A stretch of DNA of 57,981 nucleotides from Lachnospiraceae bacterium (GTDB lineage: Bacteria; Bacillota; Clostridia; Lachnospirales; Lachnospiraceae): positions 1 through 57,981 of the forward strand of contig JAIECJ010000134.1 in the NCBI GenBank assembly GCA_029068555.1, in the 5' to 3' direction. Shown here in pieces: positions 1 through 8,989 of this stretch. A program made the position numbers and the translations under genes. Each line of letters begins with the position of its first letter. Within the stretch, counting starts at the first letter, position 1. The notes below the pieces were generated by a model that saw only the letters and a list, made by a program, of their open reading frames with translations, ran no database searches and was not told where the DNA came from.

Positions 1-103
1 AAAAGTACATGTTTGGCATCTTACGTAATTTATATATCACAAATATCACAAAGCGGCCTTTTGGCTTTGGCGCGCATCTGATAAAATATGGATCGTGATA
101 AGT

Positions 104-142
104 TTTTATTTTATAGAAAACCCCTCTATGCATAAAATAAAA
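104..142. other. AT-rich inverted repeat in the leading non-coding region
   Basis: Two perfect 11-base arms (TTTTATTTTAT at 104-114 and its complement at 132-142) flank a 17-base loop. The arm is followed by no clear T-run, so it may be the terminator of a gene lying left of the window or only AT-rich sequence. Apart from this and the promoter near 366, I see no gene in bases 1-394. Confidence 0.3.
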
Positions 143-339
143 TTATGATATCACGGCTGACTGTAATATGCTGGCAGAATGGCAAGCTAACAAGACATAT
201 ATATTTTATCATATGCAGACAAAAAATGATAGGAACTTTTTCAGGAAATTTTTTGAAAGCACCATATCCTATAATTTTAAAAAAGCAGAGGTCCAAAATA
301 ACAACATTTCTGGTAAAAAGTTGGTACATGGAAATATTT

Positions 340-371
340 TTGTATACTTCATATCAAACTTTTGCTATAAT
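340..371 (+). promoter_or_regulatory. Possible promoter of the SH3/GH18 gene
   Basis: A perfect TATAAT lies at 366-371, 24 bases before the start codon. No good -35 box sits 17 bases upstream; TTGTAT at 340-345 is the nearest candidate but has a 20-base spacer. Confidence 0.35.
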
Positions 372-394
372 GAGAACAATTGGGAGGTATCCGT

Positions 395-2110
395 ATGAAA
401 AAAAGAGTAGTTACGGTACTTGTGCCGATTGTTCTCATTTTAATTGTGATAGCAGCAGCACTTGGCAGCCGGATATTGGAGAAGTATTCTTATTCTAAGA
501 ATAAGGCGGACTTAAACGAGTATTTTAATATTACAAACGTGGATGACGTGGCTATGGTGGTACAGGATTCCATAGTCGAGGAAAAGGCGAGGCTCAAGGA
601 GGGGATTTGCTATTTCACGCTTTCCACTGTGGAGAAATATTTTACGGATCGTTTCTATGTTAATAGTGCAGAGCAGGTGCTGCTGTTTACGACGGATACG
701 GATGTCGTGCGTATTGATATCGGAGAGGGCAGCGATGTCATGTATGTGTCCGATGCCGGGCAGGAGCTTGGGTATAAAGCGGCGTTTTACGAAGGGGATA
801 CGCTGTATATTGCAGGGGACTATGTAAAGAATTATGCAAACTTTGAATATCTTGTGCATGACGAGCCTCTGCGCGTGCAGATTTATACACAGTGGGGCAG
901 CTATATGGAGGCGACGATTTCCAAAAAGACGGCGCTGCGGTATCAGGGAGGCATCAAAAGTGATATTCTCAAGGAGCTCTCCGCCGGCGATTCTGTGGCG
1001 GTTCTTGAGAAGATGGAAAATTGGTCGAAGGTTCAGACAACAGATGCGTTTATAGGATATGTTGAGAATAAGTTCCTGAAAGACGAACGGCAGGCGGAGC
1101 GGGCGTGCAGCACTGGATTCCGGGAGATTGTATATAATAATGTCAGGAAAGATGGCAAGATTAATCTGACGTTCCATCAGGTGTTTGATGAAGTCGGGGG
1201 AGATTCCCTGGCAGCGGCGCTTGCGCCGACCAGAACAGTCAATGTGGTATCTCCCACATGGTTCAGGCTCAACAGTAATACTGGTGATTTCACGAGTCTT
1301 GCCAATCAGTCTTATGTGGCAAAGGCGCATGAGCTTGGTGTCGAGGTGTGGGCGCTTATCACGGATGTGGACAGCATGGATTTGTATGGTGTGGAGATTG
1401 ATTTTGTGGAATTGTTATCCTCCTCTGCAAACCGCAGATATTTGATCGACGGGCTGATGGCACAGGTCGACAGTTATGGGCTTGATGGAATCAATATTGA
1501 TTTTGAGAAAGTCAGAAGCGATTCCGGCATACACTTTGTCCAGTTTGTGCGGGAATTGTCCATAGAAACGCGCAAGCGCGGCGTTGTGCTTTCGGTTGAC
1601 AATTATGTTCCGTCCGAATACACAGCGCACTACAACCGCAAGGAACAGGGAATTGTGGCGGATTATATTGTTATCATGGGCTATGACGAGCACTATGTGG
1701 GCGGCGGGGCAGCAGGCTCCAACGCGTCGATTGGTTTTGTGGAAGGCGGCATCAGCGATACCAAGGCAGTGGTGCCGGCGGAGAAGATTATCAACGCGGT
1801 TCCGTTCTATACAAGAGTGTGGGAGTCTGGTCCGGACGGACTGAAGGCATCGACACTTACCATGAACGCCGAGGCTGACTGGGTGAAAAGAACTGGGGTT
1901 ACGCCAACATGGCTGGACGAGCCCTGTCAGAATTATGCAGAATATCAGGTGAACGACACGTTGTACCAGTGCTGGCTGGAAGATGTGGAATCCATCCGGG
2001 TGAAGCTTCAGGTCATGCAGAGCCAGGGTATCAAGGGTGTGGCAAGCTGGAAACTTGGACTGGAAACGCCTGGTGTATGGGATGTGATAGCAGAGTATAT
2101 GACACAGTAG
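395..2110 (+). CDS. Exported SH3-domain / GH18-family glycosyl hydrolase
   Basis: This 571-residue protein has one N-terminal hydrophobic segment (about residues 5-25), so it is probably secreted or membrane-anchored. An SH3-like wall-binding segment lies at about residues 160-220, and a glycoside hydrolase family 18 domain fills the rest. The GH18 active-site motif is visible as DGINIDFEKV with the catalytic acid at about E371. Relatives include spore and cell-wall acetylglucosaminidases and chitinase-like proteins, so a role in peptidoglycan turnover is likely; the substrate cannot be read from sequence. The start at ATG 395 follows GGGAGG by eight bases; an in-frame TTG at 380 lies on top of the ribosome site and was rejected. 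A terminator at 2191 closes it as a single-gene unit. Confidence 0.8.
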   Translation: MKKRVVTVLVPIVLILIVIAAALGSRILEKYSYSKNKADLNEYFNITNVDDVAMVVQDSIVEEKARLKEGICYFTLSTVEKYFTDRFYVNSAEQVLLFTTDTDVVRIDIGEGSDVMYVSDAGQELGYKAAFYEGDTLYIAGDYVKNYANFEYLVHDEPLRVQIYTQWGSYMEATISKKTALRYQGGIKSDILKELSAGDSVAVLEKMENWSKVQTTDAFIGYVENKFLKDERQAERACSTGFREIVYNNVRKDGKINLTFHQVFDEVGGDSLAAALAPTRTVNVVSPTWFRLNSNTGDFTSLANQSYVAKAHELGVEVWALITDVDSMDLYGVEIDFVELLSSSANRRYLIDGLMAQVDSYGLDGINIDFEKVRSDSGIHFVQFVRELSIETRKRGVVLSVDNYVPSEYTAHYNRKEQGIVADYIVIMGYDEHYVGGGAAGSNASIGFVEGGISDTKAVVPAEKIINAVPFYTRVWESGPDGLKASTLTMNAEADWVKRTGVTPTWLDEPCQNYAEYQVNDTLYQCWLEDVESIRVKLQVMQSQGIKGVASWKLGLETPGVWDVIAEYMTQ

Positions 2111-2190
2111 CAAGTGTGTCGGGAGATAGGATTGTGGTGCGCAGCATAGTGAACAGATTCAGAATATGGCATAACAAAATATAGACAGAT

Positions 2191-2232
2191 AAATCCCATA
2201 ACTGTAAGCATAATGCAGTTGTGGGATTTTTT
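2191..2232 (+). terminator. Rho-independent terminator after the GH18 gene
   Basis: CCCATAACTG (2195-2204) pairs with CAGTTGTGGG (2216-2225) with one G-U pair and an 11-base loop. It is followed by a run of six T. Confidence 0.85.
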
Positions 2233-2255
2233 AGTTTTTATTTTATTTGATGCTA

Positions 2256-2284
2256 TTGACAATTAGGGCTTGTGTGTATATAAT
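2256..2284 (+). promoter_or_regulatory. Consensus sigma-A promoter of the zinc importer operon
   Basis: TTGACA at 2256-2261 and TATAAT at 2279-2284 are separated by exactly 17 bases, so both boxes match the consensus fully. Such a strong promoter needs a repressor to be controlled, and a palindrome lies just downstream. Confidence 0.85.
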
Positions 2285-2291
2285 AACGAAA

Positions 2292-2306
2292 TGCAAATGA
2301 TTTGCG
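2292..2306 (+). promoter_or_regulatory. Fur-family-like operator (7-1-7 palindrome)
   Basis: TGCAAAT-G-ATTTGCG is a 7-1-7 inverted repeat with a single end mismatch, positioned at about +1 to +15 of the predicted transcript. Fur-family regulators, including Zur, bind 7-1-7 boxes. The downstream importer has a zinc-type His-rich loop, so a Zur-like repressor is the natural candidate. No regulator gene is in the window. Confidence 0.6.
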
Positions 2307-2345
2307 TTTTTGACGCGATGGTTTTCAATATATATAGGTAGAGGC

Positions 2346-3362
2346 ATGGTAATTGCTATGGAAAAGAATCAATGGAAAAAGATGCTGGCGGCTGTCGGGC
2401 TGTGGGTGTGTATACTGTCGGGCTGTGCTGGCAGAAGTGTTTCGAGAACTGATGACAGTCGGCTGCATATTGTCTGCACAACATTTCCGCAGTATGACTG
2501 GATGCGAAACCTGATTCGGGGGAATGAAGAAAATATTTTACTGATACTGTTGACGGATAGGGGCGGAGACCTGCACAATTTTCAGCCGTCTGCACTGGAT
2601 ATTGCAAATGTTTCGGATTGTGATTTGTTTGTCTATGTCGGGGGCGAGTCTGATGTGTGGGTGGACGATGCGCTGTCTGAGGCAGTGAATTCCGATATGC
2701 GGGTCATTAATATGATGGAGCTTATCAGTGAGAAACTTGTCGAGGAAGATCATTTGGAAGGTTTTGAATACGCGGGACATGAAGGGCATGGACATGAGGA
2801 GCATGAGACAGAATATGATGAACACATATGGCTTTCTCTGAGAAATGCGGGGATTATTGTGAAGGAAATTTGTGCGGAGCTGGAAGAACTGGACAGTGTC
2901 AACGCCAGTCTGTATGAAAAGAATTGCAATATATATCTGGAAAAGCTTAATGCGCTTGATGTGCAGTATGCAAAAGTGGTGGGAGAAAGCCGCGGTGACA
3001 CGCTGCTGTTTGCGGACAGGTTTCCATTCCGGTATTTTGTGGAGGACTATGGGATAAAGTATTATGCTGCGTTTGAGGGATGCAGTGCGGAGACGGAAGC
3101 GAGTTTCGGGACGGTGGCGTTTCTGGCAGGCAGGCTGGATGACTTGGGGATTGGAGCAGTGATTGTGCTGGATGGGTCTGACGACAGGCTGGCGCAGGTT
3201 TTGATAGAGAATACGGAAATGAAGAACCAGAAAATATTTGTATTGAACGCGCTGCAGTCAGTGTCGCGAAAAGACATTAAGGCGGGGATCAGCTACCTGT
3301 CAGCGATGGAGGAAAATCTGAATGTCTTGAGACAGGCGCTGAATCAGACATCAGGGCGATAG
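2346..3362 (+). CDS. znuA: Zinc-type ABC transporter substrate-binding lipoprotein
   Basis: This is the extracellular metal-binding subunit of a cluster A-I (ZnuA/AdcA-type) ABC importer. The N-terminus is a lipoprotein signal with lipobox LSGC, so it is anchored to the outer face of the membrane. A His/Glu-rich stretch (several HxH and HEEHE motifs, about 2779-2826) matches the charged loop of zinc rather than manganese binders. The order substrate-binder, ATPase, permease with short gaps makes an operon. Two starts are possible: ATG 2346, seven bases after AGG (chosen, 338 residues), or ATG 2358. The metal is inferred from the His loop and the operator. Confidence 0.87.
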   Translation: MVIAMEKNQWKKMLAAVGLWVCILSGCAGRSVSRTDDSRLHIVCTTFPQYDWMRNLIRGNEENILLILLTDRGGDLHNFQPSALDIANVSDCDLFVYVGGESDVWVDDALSEAVNSDMRVINMMELISEKLVEEDHLEGFEYAGHEGHGHEEHETEYDEHIWLSLRNAGIIVKEICAELEELDSVNASLYEKNCNIYLEKLNALDVQYAKVVGESRGDTLLFADRFPFRYFVEDYGIKYYAAFEGCSAETEASFGTVAFLAGRLDDLGIGAVIVLDGSDDRLAQVLIENTEMKNQKIFVLNALQSVSRKDIKAGISYLSAMEENLNVLRQALNQTSGR

Positions 3363-3374
3363 GAGGTCATGGGA

Positions 3375-4085
3375 ATGGCATATATAACATGCGACAATTT
3401 AATCCTTGGATATGAGGGAACGCCTGTGGCGGAAAACATCAGCTTTACTGTGGAAAAGGGCAATTATTTGTGTATTGTGGGTGAGAATGGTGCAGGAAAG
3501 AGTACGCTGATGAAGACTTTGCTGGGGCTTACCCCACTGATGGGAGGAAGCATAACGTATGGGGATGGTCTGGCGGCATATGAAATCGGCTATCTGCCGC
3601 AACAGACATTTGTGCAGAAAGACTTTCCGGCATCCGTGTGGGAAATTGTATTGTCCGGAACGCTCTCCAAATGCGGCAGGAGGCCTTTTTTCAACAAGGC
3701 ACAGAAGCAGCTTGCCGAGGAGAATATGAGGCGTATGGATATCTGGAACCTGAAAAAGCAGTGTTATCGGAAGCTTTCGGGTGGACAGCAGCAGCGCGTG
3801 CTTTTGGCGAGGGCGCTGTGTGCTTCTGCAAAGCTCCTGCTTTTAGATGAGCCAGTGACGGGGCTTGACCTGCGGGTGACGGCGGAGTTTTACCAGCTGA
3901 TAAAGGAACTGAACGAGGAAGGGCTGACAATCATTATGGTTTCGCATGACATACATGCCGCAGTAAAATATGCAGACAGGATTCTTCATGTGGAGAGGGA
4001 GAAGTCCTTTATCGGGTCAACAGGAGATTATGTGAAAAGTGATTTTTGGAAGGAACTTGGAAGTTATAGTGAAAAGATTATTTAA
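3375..4085 (+). CDS. znuC: Zinc-type ABC transporter ATP-binding protein
   Basis: This cytoplasmic ATPase drives metal import with the permease encoded next to it. Walker A (GENGAGKST), the ABC signature (LSGGQQQR) and Walker B (LLLLDEP) are all intact, followed by the switch histidine in VSHDIHAA. The 236-residue length is normal for the ZnuC/MntB family. ATG 3375 is chosen because it lies eight bases after AGGAGG (3361-3366); ATG 3369 is only two bases from it. The ribosome site overlaps the stop codon of the upstream lipoprotein gene, consistent with coupled translation. Confidence 0.92.
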   Translation: MAYITCDNLILGYEGTPVAENISFTVEKGNYLCIVGENGAGKSTLMKTLLGLTPLMGGSITYGDGLAAYEIGYLPQQTFVQKDFPASVWEIVLSGTLSKCGRRPFFNKAQKQLAEENMRRMDIWNLKKQCYRKLSGGQQQRVLLARALCASAKLLLLDEPVTGLDLRVTAEFYQLIKELNEEGLTIIMVSHDIHAAVKYADRILHVEREKSFIGSTGDYVKSDFWKELGSYSEKII

Positions 4086-4138
4086 TTTTTGTCGGGCAAG
4101 TCTGGCTGTGTCAGCTTGCGCGGACGGAGGTATTGAAT

Positions 4139-4975
4139 ATGGTGGAGACATTACAATTTTATCTGTCGTATCCTTTTGTGCGGTATGCACTGATTGTCGG
4201 GACGCTGATAGCGCTCTGCTCGTCGCTGCTCGGCGTGACATTGGTTCTGAAACGCTTTTCGTATATTGGTGATGGATTGTCTCATGTGGCGTTTGGAGCG
4301 CTTGCGGTTGCGACGCTTTTTGATATTGGAAGCACTTCGGTTGTGGTAATGCCGGTGACGGTTCTGGCGGCGATACTGATTCTCAGGACGGGGCAGAATC
4401 CGAAAATACATGGAGATGCGGCGATTGCCATGCTTTCTGTAGGATCGCTGGCAGTCGGTTATCTTGTTATGAACCTGTTTTCCACGTCGGCAAATATTTC
4501 GGGTGATGTGTGCAGCACACTTTTTGGCTCGACGTCCATTCTGACACTCACAAAAGCCGAAGTGTGGCTTTGCGTTGTGATGTCGGTCATTGTAGTGGCA
4601 GTTTTTATACTTTTGTATAACCGTATATTTGCAGTGACGTTTGATGAGAACTTTGCGCGGGCGACAGGACTGAAAGCCAGTGTATACAATAATTTGATTG
4701 CCATTATCACAGCGGTAATCATTGTGCTCGCCATGAATCTTGTCGGCTCGCTTCTGATTTCCGCGCTAATTATTTTTCCTGCTTTGTCAGCAATGCGTGT
4801 GATACAGAACTTTAGGGGCGTGGTGATTTACGCTGCGATTTTATCAGTTCTGTGCGCATTCGTAGGCATTGTGCTGTCAATACTTTTCTCCACGCCTGTC
4901 GGATCGACCATTGTGGCAGCGGATATTGTAGTGTTTTTTATAAACAGTCTGATATGTAAAATTGCAGTGAAGTGA
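4139..4975 (+). CDS. znuB: Zinc-type ABC transporter permease
   Basis: This ABC-3 family integral membrane permease has about seven to eight hydrophobic segments in 278 residues. The family hallmarks GDGLSHVAFGALA near the N-terminus and NLVGSLLISALIIFPA near the C-terminus are present. It forms the channel for the metal delivered by the lipoprotein and powered by the ATPase. The start at ATG 4139 follows GGACGGAGG by eight bases; a TTG at 4133 is too close to the ribosome site. A 53-base gap separates it from the ATPase gene. A bidirectional terminator at 5102 ends the operon. Confidence 0.9.
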   Translation: MVETLQFYLSYPFVRYALIVGTLIALCSSLLGVTLVLKRFSYIGDGLSHVAFGALAVATLFDIGSTSVVVMPVTVLAAILILRTGQNPKIHGDAAIAMLSVGSLAVGYLVMNLFSTSANISGDVCSTLFGSTSILTLTKAEVWLCVVMSVIVVAVFILLYNRIFAVTFDENFARATGLKASVYNNLIAIITAVIIVLAMNLVGSLLISALIIFPALSAMRVIQNFRGVVIYAAILSVLCAFVGIVLSILFSTPVGSTIVAADIVVFFINSLICKIAVK

Positions 4976-5101
4976 TTATACTATTTTATGTACAGAAAAT
5001 GGTATAATAGCCGGCATAATGTTCTGCTTGTCGCACGATTGTGTTGGTGGGGCATAGTACACGAATATCATTTGCGTTTTCGATTGCTGTAAAATGTTAA
5101 A

Positions 5102-5140
5102 AGAGCCATGCGGGAATGAAACATCCGGCATGGCTTTTTG
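5102..5140. terminator. Bidirectional terminator between znuB and the chemoreceptor
   Basis: AGCCATGC (5104-5111) pairs perfectly with GCATGGCT (5128-5135). A T-run follows on the plus strand and an A-rich stretch precedes it, so it can serve both converging genes. Confidence 0.8.
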
Positions 5141-5145
5141 TGATA

Positions 5146-6621
5146 TTACTCGACCTGATGGCTGGAATTGAGTACGGAGGAGAGTTGGTTAATACCATTT
5201 TGGACATCCTCCATAAATTTGAGAATGTTTTCGATGCCTGCTGCCTGTTCTGCTGTGGATGCGCTGATGTCAGTAGTGTTCTGCACAGACTGCTGTGAAA
5301 TGTCTTCGACGCTCTGCATTGCCTGAAGCAGGCGCTCCTTGATGGTGACAATATTTTCAAGCTCATCCTTCAGGAGACTTGTAACGTTGATGACTTCTTC
5401 CGAGGAATTGAGCATCGTTTCAAAAATTTTCACCGTGTCATCGAGCTTCTCATTGGATTCCTGCGCAATGACATTGTTGTTGTCAATGACTTTATTGATT
5501 TCCGCGACGCTGGAGATGACATCTTTCAAAATGGTATCAATTTTCTGGGTTGCTGATGCAGACTCTGACGACAGGGAGTTAATCTCATCAGCAACGACAG
5601 CGAATCCTTTTCCCGCCTCGCCGGCTCTTGCCGCCTCGATTGCCGCGTTGAGCGCAAGAAGGTTGGTCTGTTTTGCAATCTGCCCGATACTCTCGATGAT
5701 TTCACCAATAGAGCTTGACTTGTGGGCTAACAGGGTGATGCCTTCAGATGCCACTTTTGTTGATTCGATATTTTCGCCAAATTTCCTGGCAAGCTGCTCG
5801 ATTGCCTTGATGCCATCATCATTTTTTGCTTTCAGATCCCGGATGTTTTCCATTGTCTGGACAACGCGATCCTCGGAATCTACAATCTTATCATTCAAAT
5901 CGTTAAATATTTCAAGACTTCCACGTACCTGGTCAATCTGCAGGTTGGCGCTGTTGGAGATTTGCTCGGTTGATGCAGCAATACCTGTGGTGGTCTGTTC
6001 AAAGTCGTGCAGGGCATCATAAATTCGTGTGGAAGACTGCTGCAGTCCGTCAAAGGCGCTGCGGACATTCTGAAGCAGTCCTTCGACCTCAGTCTCTTTC
6101 TTCTCGACATCTGCAAACAGCGAACATGCCCTTGTCACAATAAATACTGCGACAAGAATGGCAAGGACATAAACCATCCATATAAATATCCAGATGGAAA
6201 GTGTATACATGGCGAAATATGCCTTGGGAAAGAAAATCATGGCGGCAATATTTGCTATCAAAGTAGATGATGCACATACCTTTATTACCGATAAATCATA
6301 ATATGGTACGGCTAAGAAAAGAATTAAAAAGTAAGCTTCCACCATCGCCCCAAAGCATGCAGGCGTGCCGACAACGATGGTTACGGCGCCCAGTACAGGA
6401 AGGAGAGAAATATATAAATACTTCGCATATTTTCCGAGTGGTTTTTGCAGCAGTTTGATGAGAACGCTGCATACTGTCATGGACAGCGCAACTGCATCCC
6501 TTGCTTTACCGCCATTAAACAGCAGAACATATGTAAAGGCAACAATCGGTATGGCTGTCATAAAAAGAAACATAATCATGTTCATGCGTCGTTCTTCGTT
6601 TTTTAACACTTCTAAATCCAT
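5146..6621 (-). CDS. Methyl-accepting chemotaxis protein with polytopic membrane sensor
   Basis: This 491-residue chemoreceptor has about six hydrophobic helices in residues 15-175, no large periplasmic loop and no obvious HAMP, then a long coiled-coil signalling domain. The signalling hairpin tip is recognisable in [18 protein letters not shown] followed by [11 protein letters not shown]. The polytopic sensor suggests it monitors the membrane or a small diffusible molecule rather than a periplasmic ligand. The start is the ATG at 6621 preceded by GAGGGGG; an upstream in-frame extension is AT-rich and lacks a ribosome site. No cheA or cheW is in the window, so it must work with a kinase encoded elsewhere. 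Confidence 0.9.
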   Translation of the reverse strand: MDLEVLKNEERRMNMIMFLFMTAIPIVAFTYVLLFNGGKARDAVALSMTVCSVLIKLLQKPLGKYAKYLYISLLPVLGAVTIVVGTPACFGAMVEAYFLILFLAVPYYDLSVIKVCASSTLIANIAAMIFFPKAYFAMYTLSIWIFIWMVYVLAILVAVFIVTRACSLFADVEKKETEVEGLLQNVRSAFDGLQQSSTRIYDALHDFEQTTTGIAASTEQISNSANLQIDQVRGSLEIFNDLNDKIVDSEDRVVQTMENIRDLKAKNDDGIKAIEQLARKFGENIESTKVASEGITLLAHKSSSIGEIIESIGQIAKQTNLLALNAAIEAARAGEAGKGFAVVADEINSLSSESASATQKIDTILKDVISSVAEINKVIDNNNVIAQESNEKLDDTVKIFETMLNSSEEVINVTSLLKDELENIVTIKERLLQAMQSVEDISQQSVQNTTDISASTAEQAAGIENILKFMEDVQNGINQLSSVLNSSHQVE

Positions 6622-6667
6622 AAAGAAATCCCCCTCAATTTTTATATTATAGATCATAGATAATATA

Positions 6668-6696
6668 ATAATATATTTTAGTGAAAATTTTGTCAA
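6668..6696 (-). promoter_or_regulatory. Promoter of the polytopic chemoreceptor
   Basis: On the minus strand TTGACA (6696-6691) is followed after 17 bases by TATTAT (6673-6668), five of six matches to the -10 consensus. It lies about 45 bases before the start codon. Confidence 0.75.
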
Positions 6697-6784
6697 ATAA
6701 TTTCTTGTTGGGGAGAAATAAATGTGCATATTTACTAATATAAAGCGTAAAAAATAGTGCGTAACCGTTTGTGTGGGACCGGTT

Positions 6785-6806
6785 CTAGAGCGTGTTTGAA
6801 AAATGC
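6785..6806 (+). repeat. CTAGAG / GTTTGAAAAAT intergenic repeat, copy 1
   Basis: The sequence CTAGAGCGTGTTTGAAAAAT followed by GC recurs in five intergenic places: here, about 23791-23811 (minus), 48198-48218 (minus), 49013-49038 (minus) and 57905-57926. The rest of the gap 6730-6952 holds only this repeat and the region before cwlD. Confidence 0.75.
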
Positions 6807-6952
6807 TTAAAGCAAAATTTATACGATTTTCAGCAACAGCGGGGGACTACAAACGACAAAACCTGTGTGTTGATTACAAAATAACATTAAGTACTGAAAT
6901 GTATGCGTTTTTCATATAATATACCAACTGGTCTTGGGTATGGGGATGTGAA

Positions 6953-7672
6953 ATGAACGCAGGTCACGGTAAAAATACAACAAAAATTCTGGCATTTCTG
7001 TTGGTTCTGGCGATGATTGTGGCAGCCAGGGAGTCCGCGCAGTTTGTAAGTACGATAGAGGAACATGCAAGAAAGATATTTGGCAGAAACACTGGGGAGA
7101 TAACAGTTGTCGTGGATGCCGGACACGGAGGAATTGACCCTGGAAAGGTAGGTGTCAATAACGCATTGGAAAAGGATATTAATCTTGCAATTGCATTGAA
7201 GGTTGAGAGAAATCTTAAGGAAAGTGGAATCAATGTAGTGATGACAAGGAAGGATGACAATGGTTTGTACAAGGATACTGATACAAACAAAAAGGTTCGT
7301 GATATGAAAAATCGTCTTGCTATCATTGAGGAGGCAAAGCCGGCGCTTGCAGTAAGCATTCATCAGAACAGCTATCCTGATGCCTCTGTCAGCGGCGTGC
7401 AGGTTTTTTATTATAAGGATTCCGTAAAAGGCAGGGAGGCTGCCGAGATTATGCAGAGCCAGCTGATTAAGACGCTAAAGCCGGAAAAGGAGCGTGTTGC
7501 CAAGGAAAACAGTAGTTATTATCTGCTGAAGAAGACGTCGGTTCCGATTATGATTGTCGAGTGCGCGTTTATGAGTAATCCAGTTGAGGCGGAACTGCTG
7601 ACACAGGAGGACTATCAGGAGAGGGTTGCGTGGGCAATTTATATGGGAATCATGCAGGTAATAAATTCTTAA
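6953..7672 (+). CDS. cwlD: N-acetylmuramoyl-L-alanine amidase, CwlD-type
   Basis: This 239-residue protein has a short N-terminal membrane/signal segment (about residues 9-25) and an Amidase_3 catalytic domain from about residue 45 to the end. Zinc ligands and the catalytic acid are visible in VDAGHGGIDPG, the glutamate of ALEKDINLAIA, SIHQNSY and VECAFMSNP. Amidase_3 enzymes cleave the amide between muramic acid and the stem peptide. The compact size, the N-terminal anchor and lack of wall-binding repeats match CwlD, which makes muramic-delta-lactam in spore cortex. The start is ATG 6953 behind a weak GGGGATG site. CATATAAT at 6913-6920 could be a -10 for either sigma-A or a sporulation sigma factor. 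Confidence 0.85.
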   Translation: MNAGHGKNTTKILAFLLVLAMIVAARESAQFVSTIEEHARKIFGRNTGEITVVVDAGHGGIDPGKVGVNNALEKDINLAIALKVERNLKESGINVVMTRKDDNGLYKDTDTNKKVRDMKNRLAIIEEAKPALAVSIHQNSYPDASVSGVQVFYYKDSVKGREAAEIMQSQLIKTLKPEKERVAKENSSYYLLKKTSVPIMIVECAFMSNPVEAELLTQEDYQERVAWAIYMGIMQVINS

Positions 7673-7677
7673 AAAGA

Positions 7678-7820
7678 GTTACAATTCACACCAACGCCAG
7701 TTTTCATCAGCTTATAAGTTATTGAGGTGTGAATTATAACAAATTTTGCACACAAAATGCTAAAAGGCAAGCATTTTGGCGCATGATTCCCACTACTTTG
7801 GCGTAGGTGTGAACAGTAAC
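7678..7820 (+). mobile_element. MITE-like element, full 143-bp form, copy 1
   Basis: The element starts GTTACAATTCACACC and ends GGTGTGAACAGTAAC, an imperfect terminal inverted repeat of about 22 bases. It consists of a 63-bp module A (7678-7740, itself bounded by inverted repeats) and an 80-bp module B with a perfect AAAATGCT/AGCATTTT hairpin. It has no coding capacity. AAAAGA lies directly at both ends (7672-7677 and 7821-7826). It differs from copy 2 at only three positions. Confidence 0.85.
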
Positions 7821-8003
7821 AAAAGATTCTGTGGTCTGCCAATTGTTCAAACTATCAAGTGATTTTTATAAAAATATGTGTTATACTGTTGACAACGGGA
7901 TGTCCAGTATGGTGTTTCAGGAAATAGGGAAAACAAGAAGCTTTTGTCCGGAACGGCGGGGAGCGGAGAAGTTATTCCCACGATCAAAGAAGGGAGAATG
8001 ATA

Positions 8004-8603
8004 ATGCGTACAAACGAAAAATATGGGCAATATTTAGAAGAACAGCAGATAAGGGAAACGATCTTTCGCGATTACCCTGAGATTCAGAAATTTGAGCAGG
8101 CCAAAAGCAAGTGGATGCGTGTTCTTTTGTATTTTATGTTGATTTTCCGCATGTTAAACATTACTTTATTAATACAGACAAGCAAAGTAAACCCGATTTT
8201 AATGATTGGAGCAGGTTTAGGTGGTTATTGTATATATGCCTGTATATTGTTTATGGGCATGAAAGGCAGGAAGAACCGCGTTTTCTTCTTATGCCTGCTG
8301 CTGCTCAGTATAATCAATACACTTTTAAAAAATTTTAGAGGCATTACATCATTGGATATGCTGATACAACTGCATGTGTATTTATTCCGGGATGAACCTA
8401 TTACAGCAGTGTTATATGTCATGCTATATGCTGGGGTGGCGCTGCATATTGGCGTTTTCATATGGATGGAAGTGATTCCGAAAAATCGCAGACTTGCAAA
8501 ACAGTATGACACATTAATGGAATCTGGTGGTGCTGAAAATGGCAGTTCCAGTATTAGCACTGTGGCAAAATGGACTGCCAATGAGGAAGATGATGAGGAG
8601 TAG
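8004..8603 (+). CDS. Small polytopic membrane protein of unknown function
   Basis: I do not recognise this 199-residue protein. It has a charged N-terminus of about 40 residues, about four hydrophobic helices between residues 40 and 155, and a polar acidic C-terminal tail ending in EEDDEE. ATG 8004 lies seven bases after AAGGGAG, whereas ATG 7998 is only one base from it. It stands alone between the two 143-bp repeats, so the two repeats bracket the gene. A TATACT at 7882-7887 is a possible -10 for it, without a convincing -35. Confidence 0.65.
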   Translation: MRTNEKYGQYLEEQQIRETIFRDYPEIQKFEQAKSKWMRVLLYFMLIFRMLNITLLIQTSKVNPILMIGAGLGGYCIYACILFMGMKGRKNRVFFLCLLLLSIINTLLKNFRGITSLDMLIQLHVYLFRDEPITAVLYVMLYAGVALHIGVFIWMEVIPKNRRLAKQYDTLMESGGAENGSSSISTVAKWTANEEDDEE

Positions 8604-8648
8604 GAGATATTTTCCTGAAAGATGCAGGGAATAAATACCTAAACTGTT

Positions 8649-8791
8649 GTTACAATTCACACCAACGCCAGTTTTCATCAGCTTATAAGTTAATGAGGTG
8701 TGAATTATAACAGATTTTGCACACAAAATGCTAAAAGGCAAGCATTTTGGCGCATGATTCCCACTACTTTGGTGTAGGTGTGAACAGTAAC
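8649..8791 (+). mobile_element. MITE-like element, full 143-bp form, copy 2
   Basis: It is about 98 percent identical to the copy at 7678 and has the same orientation. It is flanked by a perfect 8-bp direct repeat, AAACTGTT at 8641-8648 and 8792-8799, the expected mark of transposition. It carries no gene. Confidence 0.9.
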
Positions 8792-8872
8792 AAACTGTTA
8801 CAAGTTGTTACAAATTTTTTAAATTAATGCCTTTATAAAATAGAATAAGTATGCTAAAATAATTTTGAAAAA

Positions 8873-8930
8873 TGTGAAATCAGGGGATTTTATAGGACAG
8901 ATGTGTGCAGGGACACAAATTCGCAGGAAT
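8873..8930 (+). repeat. Two-hairpin intergenic element, copy 1
   Basis: The block from TGTGAAATC to GGAAT is closely similar to 10553-10609. Both can fold into a first hairpin (TGTGAAATC against GATTTTAYA with G-U pairs) and a second around GTG...CAC before AAATTC. It overlaps a spurious N-terminal extension of the next reading frame, which supports a later start for that gene. Confidence 0.6.
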
Positions 8931-8989
8931 GCGGCTGCATGGAAGCTATTAGGATAACCAGTTTGAACGGAACGGAGCATGACATAAAT

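Noticed and set aside
512-1330. Long open frame on the minus strand opposite the GH18 gene
   Set aside because: It has no ribosome site, its composition is that of a shadow frame, and the plus-strand protein has clear GH18 motifs.
4980-5140. Possible small RNA between znuB and the terminator, from TATAAT at 5003
   Set aside because: There is no acceptable -35 box and no structure or homology to support a separate transcript.
5339-6022. Ser-rich open frame antisense to the chemoreceptor
   Set aside because: It mirrors the conserved signalling domain of the minus-strand receptor and has no start signal.
7678-8791. The two 143-bp repeats as a CRISPR array or composite transposon
   Set aside because: Only two long copies flank a single membrane-protein gene; there are no regular spacers, no cas genes and no transposase, and each copy has its own flanking duplication.
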